Positions 20,993-33,488 of a DNA stretch of 64,000 nt are shown here, in pieces. The notes beneath the pieces were generated by a model. That model did no database searches. It saw nothing but the letters and a program-made list of their open reading frames with translations, and was not told where the DNA came from. Origin of the DNA: Liolophura sinensis (lineage: Eukaryota > Mollusca > Polyplacophora > Chitonida > Chitonidae); contig NC_088295.1 of the NCBI RefSeq assembly GCF_032854445.1, forward strand, positions 61,115,249 through 61,179,248, read 5' to 3'. Numbering within the stretch: the stretch's first letter is position 1; the number at the start of each line of letters is the position of its first letter. Both the position numbers and the translations under genes were made by a program.

Positions 20993-22911
20993 GTGAGGAT
21001 TGACTGCACTGCTACAAGTCTACTACAAACGGAAGTCAATATAAATTGAATACATGTACGGGCATATTTTTTGTGCAGTTCTCTTAATTTCCTCATGATA
21101 GGAGAATTTGGGAAAAAATTTTTTGAGTGAAGGGCAATTTGAACATGTATTCACTTTATATAGTGCGCATGAACAGCTCAAGCTATCATACCTACCCATA
21201 ACATCCGCAGGTTTTATTTCTTCTTCCGATACTCCTCAACCGCTAAACACCCGAACAAAGTCTGCAACTGATTTGCATGTGACATTTCCGAGGAAAGTTG
21301 TCCCTTGGTTTAACAGTGGCTCGTTTGGATGATCCTGAAGAGTTTATCTAAATTTATGCATCACATGCGGTGTATATGTAATTCTAAAATATGATTGGTT
21401 TATCGGTTCAAAAATGCACAGGAGTCATCTATTCCAAGCCATTGTCAACTGACATTTTGTGGACCACATAAACAATTTTTCAAGATAGGCAAAAACATGT
21501 TAAAATCTATTCGATAAACCCACCTTTGGTCATTAAATTTGGCGTGATATGCGAGGATTTGTGTCTACATGTACGTTGTGGCCTTTGTGTTGAATGAACC
21601 TGTGACGGAAGTATCATATTTACTAACTTTTGGCAAGGTAAAAATGCAGGCGATCAGTGACATATGTTGCCCAGGTCTGTCCATGCTGGTCATAGGCGAA
21701 ATCCAACAATAGCCATGTATTATGTCGACATGTTTGTGCGTTTACAATATTTGAACGGTATCGATCCGTAAATTTTCATATTTGGAGAAACCAATGTCGC
21801 GGGTGAAGGAAAAAGGAAGGTAAAAGCAATTCCTAGCACAATTGCTTGAACTGCTGATGGAGATACTTCTGTTCCGCAGTCTGATCTCCAACTCTTTCAC
21901 TGCATGCAGCTAACCACTGCCACTGCTAATGTTGACGCTCTGGAGTTTGAGATGGAAGGTGGACAATCCAGACCACGATCAGGGGTTTCATTCCAGGAAG
22001 CTCTAGGTGGCCGGGAAAGTCGGGAGTTGGTGACCGATCTTAAATTTAAGCCTCCGCTTAATTTGTTGGATATAATCAAGATGAAAACTTTTTGTGAGCC
22101 ATTCTGCAGACGGTTGCAGAATTCTGCTGGGGGATTGTCCGACCCTGATGACATCTCTTTTTGAATTGTTTTCTTGTGTTTGTTATTACTGATCATGACT
22201 ACGCTATTCGGGTGCCCCAGAAGTCGCGCACCATTCAGGTTGAGGTTGAATGCTTGAGATACAGAGCGGTGCGTTCCCCCTTCTCTTCCAAACATAAAAA
22301 CCAATTCATCTCTTTCTTGTACTGTTAGTTTATTGGCCATAATTAACTCTGAAAGAGAGAAAAAAAATCAGTATTAAATCTGAAACACACACACAAAAAA
22401 AATGAAAATCAGGATGGTGCACGACTTCTGGGACACCCTGTATTGTCAGTAATCCTAAACCAGTGACGTCTAATAAATTGAAATTTATATCATGAGCTTT
22501 TTGCCTTGATGAGATAGGTGGTGTGTAAGTTACTACTCTTTGCGCATTTACATTAGCAGTTAGAAAAGAACCCTAACTGGTGTAAACTGACACTAGGCTG
22601 TATCCCACTGGTCACGCGTGACGTACACTGCCCTCGCTATTCTGGTTTTACTCTCCATGCTGTGTCCTTTCGAACTATTTTTACGGTCTTTCCTCACGCT
22701 CCATTAATAAACGGGCTAGGGAGAAAGTGCTGATGTTTCTTTTGCATTATAACTGGAGACTTTAGCAGGTAGAGATCAGGCTGGGTGATGTTCTAGAAAG
22801 GGGATGGATGTTTCCTCAAGCAGGTTATAGAGGTAATGAAGGCTACTGACAAGTGTAAGGGACGTCCATAGAATGGAGGAATACAGAAACCCTTCTCATC
22901 CACTTTGTCAG
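20993..22911 (+). other. intron 1 of the UBA gene
   Basis: Starts GTGAGG and ends in the acceptor 'CTCATCCACTTTGTCAG'. Contains a Tc1/mariner-type MITE at 22205-22442 in antisense and no other recognised element. Confidence 0.6.
22205..22442 (-). mobile_element. Tc1/mariner-type MITE, copy 2
   Basis: Same 238-bp length as 1863-2100. The ends 'GTGCCCCAGAAGTCGCGCAC' and the inverted 'GTGCACGACTTCTGGGACAC' are flanked by TA. On the - strand the transposase start reads 'MANKLTVQERDELVFMFGR' and stays in frame for 'GTHRSVSQAFNLNLNGA' before running into the inverted end. It lies in intron 1 of the UBA gene in antisense. Confidence 0.85.
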
Positions 22912-23028
22912 GAAATGACCTTAGTGTCGATGAACTGATCGAAATTATCCATGGCTTTCCAACTGTAACCGGTGACTCTTCAGCTCAGAGTGATGACCAG
23001 CGGGCCAGGGTAACACAGCAGCAACCAG
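22912..23028 (+). CDS. UBA-domain (IAP-like) gene, exon with second half of UBA
   Basis: Acceptor after 22911, donor 'CAACCAG|GTAAAT' after 23028. 117 bp, phase 1 to phase 1. Joined to the previous exon it continues 'GNDLSVDELIEIIHGF', giving the third UBA helix; the G-[ND]-x-[ST]-x-x-[DE]-L pattern is what IAP UBAs have at this place. The rest ('SSAQSDDQRARVTQQQP') is polar and probably disordered. That two separate open segments 1.9 kb apart complete one UBA in the right phase is the main evidence that this is a real gene. Confidence 0.75.
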
Positions 23029-24907
23029 GTAAATAAAATCCCCTTATGTCTACACATCCCGTCATTTACATGTACCAACAGTGACCAACTCAGTATCATT
23101 GACGTTTTGCAGGGTTCAAATTCCCGTTTGTCTTGCGCGTAGCCTACTAGGTAAGGTGCGACAATTTGACCAAGGCAATGTTCGATCTCTTCAACTCATA
23201 ACATGCCATATTAATTTGTCTGTTTGTTTACCCTCTGGTATACTCCTACCATAAATCTCTCTTAAACTGCTTCCGGGTTTGCTGGTAGCATGCCGGATTT
23301 TAGATTGTAGCTTCAAGATCTACATGAACTTTACCAGCGTGTGTAAACTTACTCAGCTTTTGAGGAGTTCTTGACCGGTGAGGTCTAATAAATTGCAGAA
23401 AACGTCACTGCATTTTTACCTCCATATAATTCTGCTTATGCCAGATTGCTAAGGAGCGTTTACCCGATTACCTTCTAAGCATATACATGAACAGTGGGAA
23501 TTAGATACGCTGTTGCATTTTTTATGGTCACATTTGTCATTAGATTATTTTAACTGAAAATAAACTTTAAGACTGAAGCCTGAGGAAATTTAATTATTTG
23601 AGCTATTTCATTAAGTAGACTTTTTGTTATTGTTACCCTTACAGGTTAAGTCATAAAAGTCCCGACATTTGATAAGGTGCCAATAGTCATGACAGTACCA
23701 AAATGCAGAATTGATCCAGTGCGTGCATGTATTTGATATTTGTGCTGTTTTAAATATCTATTTCACAGCATGTACTTTTGATGGGCAGTGCTTTCCTGTT
23801 TTGCTTCACGTGTTGAAGAATTAAACCACCACTAATATTTGCAAAATTTAAAATCATTAGAGCACTATAAATGGTATAGATGAGCGTGTGATACTTATAG
23901 AAAATGAATAAATCGATTTATTCTTGTTAAAAAAAAATTTGGATTTTACTAGCAAAATAGAATATTATACGTACATGTATACAAGAGATATTACTTTCAT
24001 GTGTGGGCGAAACTGGAGTTAAGGACTCGGCCATCAGTAAGTCATTTAAACGTTTAAATGTAAGAGCAAATTTGTAGCCATTTCTTTTCGACGAACATCA
24101 TGTTAGACCACACAAAACGTTTGTTGACCTGTTGACCATCTGTGCAACCAAGGCTTAGCTAACAGTGGGGACAGTACTCCCTGTCCAAGGTTAACATGGA
24201 AACAACTCCTTGTGCTCCTGAGAAATTAAAAGAAGACATCTTAAATAACTGAAATAATACCTACTTGCTGCCAGTCAGTGTTATTTGCGGGTTATTTGAC
24301 AGAGCTCAAAGTATCCATGCCGCCTGTAGATGCAGTTTGAAACTATAGGGATAATGTGAACGTAGAATTTTCGCGATAGTCATACCTATAAGAATCAAAT
24401 TATAGAATGCACCTTTTGCTTTACATCTTTTATCTTTATTACTTCATTACATCTTCACAGCCCTCTTTGCAGATTTTTTTTGGGATGTGTGTGTTTCTGG
24501 TGGTTTTTTTTTTCGGTCGTCCTTAATAGCACACAGCACATTATGGTTGTCCCCAGCATGATGCGTGACACACATTGATGAAAGGGACGAAAGGCACGAA
24601 GCTGTAGACAGTCAACTTCTTGATAGTAATAAATAAGATTGTAAATTTAAATGTTTGTAGACATCAAGCTTAATTTGGGAAGGTTTGGTTTGTGCCATTC
24701 TTAAATCCCTTTGCAATTGGTCCATTACAGTCGTATGGGTTAACCGTTGATACACCTACATGTTGCGTTCAAATTCGGTCACAGCTAACAAAAATTGTTT
24801 CACACAAAACACACACTTAAAAGCCACACAGTGAAATGGTGCTTTCAACAAGGAACTCTGGCTTCCTTCACCTAAAATATTTGCATTACTGGCACGATAT
24901 ACATGTA

Positions 24908-24945
24908 CCTGAAAAATGATTGAGTATGACGTTAAACAACAATCA
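24908..24945 (+). mobile_element. SINE-B tail fragment
   Basis: 'CTGAAAAATGATTGAGTATG' followed by ACGTTAAAC, without the ACTC repeat. Confidence 0.5.
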
Positions 24946-25206
24946 AGTCTATCTATATAACATTAATTGCAATAAATGTTTACCAGTCAGCCGTGTTATG
25001 TGTAAACCTCACCTAAGGTATGGAATATACGTGTGTATGTAATGTACTATGTAACCGAAAAATCGTTACTCTGTGGTGAAAGGTATAAAATATTGTTTTG
25101 CCTTCACCGACAGATGTAGCCTAACGTGCACTGAAGACCACTTGCCTTGCACCAGTATGGCGTGCATATCTGTAGATCATCAGTGGAAAAGATCGTCGGC
25201 AACTTG

Positions 25207-25258
25207 CCAAAAAATTATGGCGTCAAATAAATGAATAAATAAATAAATAAATAAATAA
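25207..25258 (+). repeat. AAAT microsatellite, probable SINE-A tail
   Basis: 'GGCGTCAAATAAATGAATAA' then (ATAA)n. Looks like the end of a SINE-A whose body is lost. Confidence 0.55.
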
Positions 25259-25532
25259 TGTTTAATTACTTCTTTCTTCAAAAAGGCACGACTGATTCTA
25301 GTTCCTCCTTGGGCATTCGTCATGGTGGACTGTTGAGTGGCAGGATGCACGCTGGCAGTATGCGCGGGATAATTCGTAACTGCCCCTATCATTTTGTGGT
25401 AAGTTATAAATTAGCCAGGGCGAGACTATATGTTTTCGCCGGCTGGGCATCGTTGCGATGCTGATCAGTGATGGTTACGTGTTCCTGTCCAACAAAGACT
25501 TACAAACAAATACAAACCAAGATAATAACTAT

Positions 25533-25632
25533 ATATTTATTTATTTGATTGGTGTTTTACGCCGTACTCAAGAATATTTCACTTATACGACGGCGGCCAG
25601 CATTATGGTGGGAGGAAACCGGGCAGAGCGTG
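25533..25632 (-). mobile_element. SINE-A, 3' half
   Basis: 'TTTGATTGGTGTTTTACGCC', 'CTTATACGACGGCGGCCAGC', 'ATTATGGTGGGAGGAAACCG', ending at GGGCAGAGC. Very close to consensus, so a young truncated copy. Confidence 0.88.
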
Positions 25633-26356
25633 TGTGTATAACTATATATATACACACATTAATGTAAGGCACAATGGAATGTGCAAATATCAGTAGATTT
25701 TAGTTTAGCGCAGCAGGTTTAGTTCATATCTAATATACTTTTTACACAATTATTTTTGGTCCAAGTACAAAACAGGCGACTTGGCGTAAAGTTAAATCCG
25801 GCATTAAGACCTAGATAGGGACAGTTTTGAACAACCGACCCCAGTAGTGTTTAAAAAAAAATAGGAGATACTCCAATGCCTCATGCCCATGAAACATGTA
25901 GATACAACAGATGCTATTCACCTGAATAAATACTCACACTATCATATTTGTAATACTTGTAGATAGTAACAGTCACTGGAAATAGAATACGTATAGGTGT
26001 TAGTGACTAAACCATTGGCAATTTGTCTTTATTCCTAATCTCTCACTATTCCCAGATGGTAACTCATAAAGATTTAGTTATGTTCTCTTAAGCTATGGTG
26101 AAACTGTATACTTCTATCCTTTTCAAAATATTGTTTTTTTATGGTATTCGCACACACGGAATAAGGGCTAGAGCCATATCGTCAAACAAATATTAAAACG
26201 TACAGAAAAAATATTGTTTTCTGCGATGTGAGGAATCTTTCTCAACTTGATGACTCAGTGATGCAGCACCATATTGAATCATCCTTGCGATATGACCAAA
26301 TATCCATTCATATGAACGTAAATACCAAAGCATCGTTGTTTGTATTTTCTCTACAG

Positions 26357-26429
26357 AAAATACACCCAAACCAAGGTCAGCAACTAACTGCTGTGGATCA
26401 TCTCAGGAACCAAGCTCAAGGGCTTCCAT
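26357..26429 (+). CDS. UBA-domain gene, linker exon
   Basis: A 73-bp segment between the acceptor 'TTTTCTCTACAG' and the donor 'CTTCCAT|GTAAGT'. In the frame required by the previous exon (phase 1) it is fully open: 'NTPKPRSATNCCGSSQEPSS', leaving in phase 2. The Ser/Pro/Thr-rich content fits a linker after the UBA. No domain recognised. Other frames are open too, so the support comes from splice sites and phase. Confidence 0.55.
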
Positions 26430-26550
26430 GTAAGTTGACATCCCAAACAAATTGTATTAAATTTATATTTTCTAGCACTGTAGCGTTGACAATACATGAG
26501 GTTTGGTCTGGAAAAAAACATATCAAGGTTCGAAATTAAAAGAAAACACT

Positions 26551-26700
26551 TTTTTATTTATTCGATTAGTGTTTTCCACCGTACTCCCTTAAGAGTATTT
26601 TTTGGTGAACATCATTATGGTGGGAGGAAACCGGGCAGGGCCCGGGGGAATCCCGCGATCATCCGTAGACTGCTATCGGATTGCTATCAGACCAGTTGGA
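26551..26700 (-). mobile_element. SINE-A, diverged 3' two thirds
   Basis: 'TTCGATTAGTGTTTTCCACC', 'CATTATGGTGGGAGGAAACC', 'GGGCAGGGCCCGGGGGAATC', then 'CAGTTGGAGAGGAAGCCA'. The tRNA-like part is missing. Confidence 0.8.
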
Positions 26701-27240
26701 GAGGAAGCCAACAATAAAAGACAACACTGCACCAAATGTATGTGCGCATCCATGAAGTGACTTTTAAGTCATCTCATGACGTTGTAAGAATTTCTGATTA
26801 AAAATTAATCGATAAAATTTCTTAGGCTCCCCAGAAAAATGTCTATGGCCGTTTAAGTCTGTTTTCTCCACTCTTCCTATAAATATCTAAGGTGGTATTA
26901 TTTGTTGTCTTTTCTCTTAAATTTGTAACTATTGTAATCGTCAATAAATTCTAATTATTGACAATTGTGAAAATGTTCCCAGATTGCTATGCAGTGCAAC
27001 TCAAAATATGACAGGAAGCAAAAAGTTCTGAAGGGTAGCATTTCACTATGATAACGCTCCTCTCATCGAAGAAATTAAATGTCCCAAATGGTACTATTAC
27101 ATAAGTAATGAACAATAGAAAAGAGATTCCTTGATTAACAGTAATTAGGCCATAGACCAGGATACATGCATCTATGGAAGTACATAGGCTAGTGGTGTAA
27201 CTCGATATGTCTGTACACAGTTTATCTTTGCGACAATAGT

Positions 27241-27732
27241 TTACATATTGTTGACATTACGCGACTCTTGGAGTTTCGTGCGGTGCGCTAGAGATAGGTA
27301 ACATAACTCGGCCAACCCATTAACCAGGCTTAAGGACGCACTTGTCATGAGTAGAATAAAGCGGGCTGATGTTCTATTTGACAAATATTTAACTGGTAGA
27401 GGCTCACTACGAATGTCTAGGTACACTGGGCATTTAAAAAATGAAATTAAACTAGTCTCCCACAAGGTTTCGATTCACAAATCTAGCAATATCGACGTGT
27501 AGTCCAGCAGTACCAACTCTCATACTTGCCAAGCGCGCCTGTATTTAGGATTTCTAACAAGAATCAAGTATGACTCTTCACAAAATACAGTTTTATATAT
27601 CCTATACATATCATATCTGCTGCTAGATGCCAGTGTGGCACTCCATTCTTGTGGGAAATTATCAGCAAGATGTTGTTTGAGTACTGACAGGAACACTTGT
27701 TGGTTCATTACCCCTTGGTTTACCCAAACCAA
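27241..27732 (-). pseudogene. LINE ORF2 C-terminal tail remnant
   Basis: On the - strand, a frame at 27732-27520 ('FPQEWSATLASSSRYDMYRI', 'FCEESYLILVRNPKYR') and, after a frameshift, 27465-27241 ('FKCPVYLDIRSEPLPV', 'FILLMTSASLSLVNGLAEL'). The order, an acidic/aromatic segment then a C-P-x-Y-x-x-x-R segment then a hydrophobic helix, matches the end of many invertebrate LINE proteins, where a Cys/His cluster precedes the C-P-Y motif. RT and endonuclease are absent, so this is a 5'-truncated insertion. Confidence 0.6.
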
Positions 27733-27946
27733 ACCAAACCCTAGCTGGAAGTGAAGCTGTTTTATATGTGTGGCCCATGTATGTTATTCAAGATGTAATG
27801 CCATGGAGTATGCTTGTCTTGGGTATCTTGAGTCAGATATGCTTATTATCTTAAGCCAGTACTTGGCACAGCGGATTATAGTGGAGCAGTACAATGGGTA
27901 CTGACCACACTCCACAGATGCTATGGCATTCAAGTACGCTCTAAGC

Positions 27947-28263
27947 CACTGGTCAGCTTCGGGAGCGGTTGATCCAGGATCAATCCTGGGTCGAGTCACA
28001 CAAAAGAGAAAGTTGTAACTTCTTCGCTTGGCGTTCAGCATGAAGGAGATAGTCAAAGACTGGTTGACCATTGTCAGTATAATGGCTCGGGCGGGGCGAC
28101 TTACATGCTTTCGGTAATTCGTCTCAGTGAAGCAGCACTAGATAAAAGAGCGGTGGAAATCCGTCCTGCAACAAGGAGTCACATTGCATAAGGATTTCTT
28201 CGTTGTATGACTGAAAAATTGTTGTGTACAACGTTAAACCCCAAACACTCAGTCACTCACTCT
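27947..28263 (+). mobile_element. SINE-B, nearly full length
   Basis: The head carries a tRNA-like B-box region ('CAATCCTGGGTCGAGTCAC'). The body has 'GCTTGGCGTTCAGCATGAAG', 'GTTGACCATTGTCAGTATAA' and 'GCGGTGGAAATCCGTCCTGC'. The tail has 'TGTATGACTGAAAAATTG', a GTTAAACCCC-type end and CACTCACTC. Copies at 50442 and 56437 are inverted versions of the same order. Confidence 0.88.
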
Positions 28264-29118
28264 AGGCCAACTTTTACAAGCCATGTGCTGAACCTGTTCT
28301 AGTTGTTCGCATGTTTGGAACCCCCATACCTTACTTTGTAAATTTTGCCCTACTGGGTACATATGTTTTCACCTCATTGTAAATTCACCTCACTGAGACA
28401 ATTCAACAATTTTCAGATCAAGCCTTAGTTAGAAATAAGGAAAATGAACTTATTTATATTCTCTGAATCGAACGCTTTCCTATAGTCGCCATATGCCTTG
28501 GTATTGTGTTTTTACTGTCGGCCTGGCCTAGTCCTGTTATGGGCGTGTTTCCGTGAATTGACTAGCTCGCTTCTTGGTACGGAGGCTGTCTAAAAAAAGC
28601 ACTGGCAATCACAATGGGCGGTAGCTTGTATAGGATGTGAGCATGGGTCTTGAGAACGGACCAGTTTGTGCATAATACGTGCCTGCATTTTTGACAGCCA
28701 CCCTGAGGTTGATCTACACTCTGCGACAGCGTGTTTTGGCGCGTCTTTAGATTCAATCTACTTAGTGTTCCTGGATTGCCTGAATTTGCGAACTGGTTAT
28801 TGAATTGACATTCATGCATTTACGGACATTTTTGGACTGAAGCTGAACTTAGGACACTGTTTGAGTCGCTCAGCCAGGTGTTCAGATTTCGTTACACTCT
28901 TTACAGTGTTTTTCCGTCACTATGTAAATCAATGTATGTATTGTTTATGTACTATTTAAAATCGCTGAATTTGTTATAACTAAACCGTAACATAGTCGAC
29001 AAGAGCTACGAACAATTTGCTCCTGCGTTTATATAGGTGTTTCTGTATGCACGCATATAGTATGTATCGTATAAAAAATGACAGTGACGCATAGGCATTT
29101 GATGACAATGACTCAGGG

Positions 29119-29204
29119 CAGTAGACTGATTGACCCAGGCCTGTAGGCTGATTGACCCAGGCCTGTAGACCCAGACCTGTAGACTGACAGACCCAGGCCG
29201 GTGA
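29119..29204. repeat. 22-bp tandem repeat, ~4 units
   Basis: The unit 'GCCTGTAGACTGATTGACCC' + AG is repeated with one shortened (14-bp) copy and point changes. Confidence 0.8.
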
Positions 29205-30765
29205 ACTTTTTTAAAGTCTTTGGTATTACTTGACTCGGGCTTGATCTCAAATCTCCCGACTGTCAACTTTATGTTAATGGCTGTATTGTTTGAAAATATT
29301 GTAATAGTCTTCAAGACTATTTCGATTTGTAGTAATGAATAATTTCATACCACCTCCCGATAAAAGAGATTATAAAAGACTAAAACATGGAGGGTGAAAC
29401 CAGAGCAATGCGATACACGCAATGTTGCCTCTTGTCAATTTACTTCAGTTAAGTCACACATTTATACGTAGATATTATGCTTGTAAAATAAATTTGTTTG
29501 TTTTAGAATTTGAAAATTTCTCCCCACAGATGTATTTACCAGAATTATATATTTTTTTATTTTAACTTTCATGAATATTGTCATAATTCAGATTTAACGC
29601 ATATCTTTGAATATAAAGTAAAAATGCATATTCAAATTAATTTATTAGACATGAATCACGTCCTCATTGAGTGTCGACATTTACATGTGTTTACCCATGA
29701 ATGTGTCTCACTTCTAACATACCAAAATGTGGTTTTTGAACAAGGGTTTGTACATAAAAATGTTGTACATTTGTAGGAAGTTTGCGTCATTTTTAGGCTC
29801 ATTTAATTGAGTGACATAGCTACTTTTAAATCATCCAGGCATTTTCCAAGGTGCACACCCGTGCGAAGTGGATGAGCAATGTGTGGGCCCGCTTTTCCAA
29901 CTGGGCTACTCTTGCCAGCATGTGATGCACGCGTTGCAGTCATACTACAGAGATCACGGTAAGTCTGTCGGGTTTTTAACAGGGACATGAGGATGTTCAA
30001 CGTGTAATATGACTCACAAGTTTAGTTCTGTTTATTTTACAGCTTGAACTTAGTTTGAGATTTGTGATAAAGCTACAGAGAAATCTATTTTTGAATATTT
30101 CAGGGAATATCGCTACTAATGCTATAGGTATGTGTGTTGTGCAGTTAACAGAATAAGTAAATGTGTTTTCAAATTCAGAGATCAATAAATATACAGATAC
30201 ATGAGAAGGGTCAGTAGCGTTGTTTTAGTGGGATGAAATCGAAAATGATATCCAAGCATAGCCTAATTGCATTCATTAGAGTTTATTTGGCACACCACGT
30301 CGAAAGTCTTTAATAATAGACATTGCTCAGATATGACAATTGGCATGTTTGTAAATGCATGTAGGTGCATATCATAAATGTATATAGAGAAATATAAAAT
30401 TCTCCATCTGTATTATCTATCAGTATGCCTCGAATGATAGCATTCAGAAACATTCAATTTCGTGTGTTTTAATGGTATTTAAATTTGTAGACGAATCCGC
30501 TCTGGTCCGTGTTAATATCCAAGATATTCTCCGTGTTAACGACGTACAACCGTCATGCATGGATGATCATGGCTTCTAGTATCCTAAACTACTAAATAGT
30601 GGAATCTATATTGCATGCTTTTAAACAGATTTGCTGACATTTTTCATTGCCATCCTATCTCCCTATATAACGAGGTCTCGTGCTATAGCTTCCTAAGGCA
30701 AAATTCTGCTTTTGTTGCCTATAAATAAAGCGAAATGTAGATATAGTCCACGGGCCAGACATGAT

Positions 30766-30792
30766 ATTGGTACCACCTGAGGTGGCCAAACC
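30766..30792. repeat. inverted-repeat partner (left)
   Basis: 'ATTGGTACCACCTGAGGTGG' + CCAAAC is an inverted copy of the sequence at 33103-33131. It has an internal palindrome 'GGCCACCTCAGGTGGCC'-like core. Confidence 0.55.
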
Positions 30793-33102
30793 TTAAGTGA
30801 CCAAACATAATTGGCACTAACATGTTTATAGGGTCAGTAGAAGTAAATTAAGACATGATAGCCTTTCTGCAATGGTAGCTTTATCACGCATTGTCTTATA
30901 ATGCGTTGTGCAAATTACAAAAGCAACCAGAAATGTCGGTATATCGTGGACTCTCAGTTAATGATTTAAGAAGACCAATTTAAAAGGGTGGTTTGTATTG
31001 CTTAAGAAGCAAGGAAAATTTAGCAGTCCACATTTTGTCTATATTTCATGTACGCTATTAGCGGAATATTCATTTGGCCTGTAAATTTACATGTAATATT
31101 TGCAAGGTTTTCACAGGCATGAGATTTGTCCTCTTTTTGGAGGAATTCCTCTTTATTTATACAAACACTGCATGCGAAAAATGTTGAGACTTTAATTCAG
31201 AAATGCTAAAAATGTCCAAATTATGAGTATGAAATATACTTTCCTCTTTTTCATCCCAGTGTCTGTCTCATCCCTGTTTTCAGCTGGGCTGATAACAGTT
31301 TATCAACGGTGAATGTGCCCAGTTGTGCACTTCTTTTATTTACACCGATTATTACGATGAGTTAAGGCACATTAGCTCAGGGAAGTTAACGTTAGAGTCA
31401 TTTCCTTACCTGTGACCTACAAGTCTGAAAAGTACCATGTCAGAGCAAACCTTTGATCAGATTTTTTTATTTCCCATTAAGAATACTGGTAATTGAAAGT
31501 TTCGCCAAACACTAAGGTTAAGGCATAAATTATTCCGTAATACTCTTGAAGAGTGTATATGTATACTTTGAAATTAGACCATAAAAAGAGAAAAAAAACA
31601 CTATTATGAAGTGTATTTCAGACGAAATACATTATTTTCAAGTTGTTATAACCTAGTAATTGCTTTTAAAACACTGGATACTTTAATGGCCTTTTCTGAC
31701 GATATTCTGAACAGTGACGTCTTATACGGTTTTTGCCATTTAATAAATGCAGTCTGCTAAACAGCTATATTAAAATGCACATACTTTACATAGCCATAAA
31801 TGCATTAACTGAAGGGACCTAGAGCAAATTATTTCTTAATGGATATATCATTCGTTGATTAAGGCACTACTATGCAAATGGAGCAGTCAGGAATCATTCA
31901 TTGTTTTGATAATGACTGAATTCTTGATATCGAACGGTTAGGATTAGAAGATTAGGTTCTGCATCGAGCAGTGGATGAAAACAAACGAGCCTCCTATCCA
32001 GTTTGATTAACCGGTGCAGATGGCAGCAAACTTAGAACAACAATCCAAAAACCTGTTCAAAGAATCTTTGCCCGACACAAGACGGACCTCGATGCTGCAG
32101 TCGTACATTAGAAACTCTAGATTGTACACAAACTGGAGTCTTCCTCCAGAAATATCGGTGTTAATCCATAACCATTCATTTATTCCTCCAGAAGTAGCAC
32201 AGGGTAACAGAAACTGACTGCAGGAGTTAATGAAAACGTACAATGAAAAACTCTTCCTATGAGGAATGTTCTCCTTCTAAATCAAAAAGTTCTACACTTG
32301 ACAGTTTTAACACTCAGATAAAAACGTCCATAAACAATGATGTTTCAGAGTGAGTTGGATGAATCACTTTACTTTGTTTTTCGGATGAGAACAGAAATCT
32401 TCTCCTTTATTCAGACAGCTTGGTCATGTAACGAACCAATGAGTGCCAACATCCATAATAAAAGCCATCATGCAATTAAAAAATCAAATTAAGGAGCAAG
32501 ATGTTCATTAAACACCGCATCCATGGCATCCGCTGACAGATAATCGAAAATGTGATTCTCCATCTGAATGTACCAAAATTCTTCCAGTTTCCTTAGGGGT
32601 TTGGGTCATGGCAAAACCCCTACTGTGTGACATTTGGAAGTTACCATTTGGATATTTAGACCTGAGGTCAACAGTTAATTGTTAACACTACCACTGTAGA
32701 ATGCCCTAAAATGTTACAAAACATAATCTTTACCTCATCTGTCGTTTTCTAGCTGCAAAGAGAACCTCTGATGCAATCCCTCTCGTCTCTGTAGCTCACC
32801 ACATCTCCCAACCCAGAGAGGGTTAAAATGTCATCTTTCATCAACAAATCTTCCATTATGATTGAGAAGATTAGCTTGAAATAATTAAGGAAGTGTTCCT
32901 AAAGGGAAACACTCTGTTCCTGAGTTGATTGGGGGTTCAAATAGCGATCTTAGTGTATGCCTGTTGGCAATATAAAAGTTAGCACATTGAACAATACGTA
33001 TGTTTGTTAAAGGGGGCATAAACGATACAAAGCTATCCAACTGCGATGGTTATTATGTCAAAGCATGACCAAAAGACATGTACCAACTTAAGAGTATTAA
33101 AG

Positions 33103-33131
33103 AGATTTGGCCACCTTGGGTGGTACCAATA
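33103..33131. repeat. inverted-repeat partner (right)
   Basis: 'TTTGGCCACCTTGGGTGGTA' + CCAAT, the inverse of 30766-30792, 2.3 kb away. Probably the ends of the same dispersed element. Confidence 0.55.
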
Positions 33132-33177
33132 TGTGAAATTTTGAGTCGTGTCCCATGGAGTAATATGGGAGTTCTAC

Positions 33178-33256
33178 CCCCCCCCCCCCCAATAAAAAAC
33201 AAAAAAAACAACAACAAAAAAAAAAACAAAAAACAAAACTCAACAACAAAAAACAT
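33178..33256. repeat. poly-C and A-rich low-complexity run
   Basis: A run of 13 or more C is followed by about 60 bases of A with scattered C. It could be an old A-rich retrotransposon tail, but no body was recognised. Confidence 0.7.
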
Positions 33257-33488
33257 GTGGATCGCAACTCAAAGGTGTCACCGAAACAGCGCTAGTCAGG
33301 CTCGCTCTGACCCGGAGAATGGATATGGACTTGCAGACGAACAATTACTTCTCAGCAGTTAGTAACCTGCCAAAATGACACCACAGTGTGTGTGTTCTCG
33401 CGCACGCGCCTGTGTGAATACCTCCAGACGGTCCTGTACAGATGTAGTTAACATTTCACAATGCAGTGTCATTCTTTTGCCTCCCCAG

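Larger units (their letters stand above)
23029..26356 (+). other. intron 2 of the UBA gene
   Basis: GTAAAT to 'TTGTATTTTCTCTACAG'. Contains SINE pieces at 24908-24945, 25207-25258 and 25533-25632. No further exon-like segment was recognised. Confidence 0.55.
26430..33488 (+). other. intron 3 of the UBA gene (large)
   Basis: From GTAAGT to 'TTCTTTTGCCTCCCCAG'. Holds an inverted SINE-A (26551), a LINE tail (27241), a full SINE-B (27947), a 22-bp tandem repeat (29119) and an inverted-repeat pair (30766 and 33103). About 29.2-33.0 kb is otherwise plain AT-rich sequence without recognised elements. Confidence 0.45.

Noticed and set aside
28562-28819. - strand frame with Cys-x2-Cys and His/Cys spacing ('GCQKCRHVLC')
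   Set aside because: The remaining zinc ligands of a RING or zinc finger are absent.
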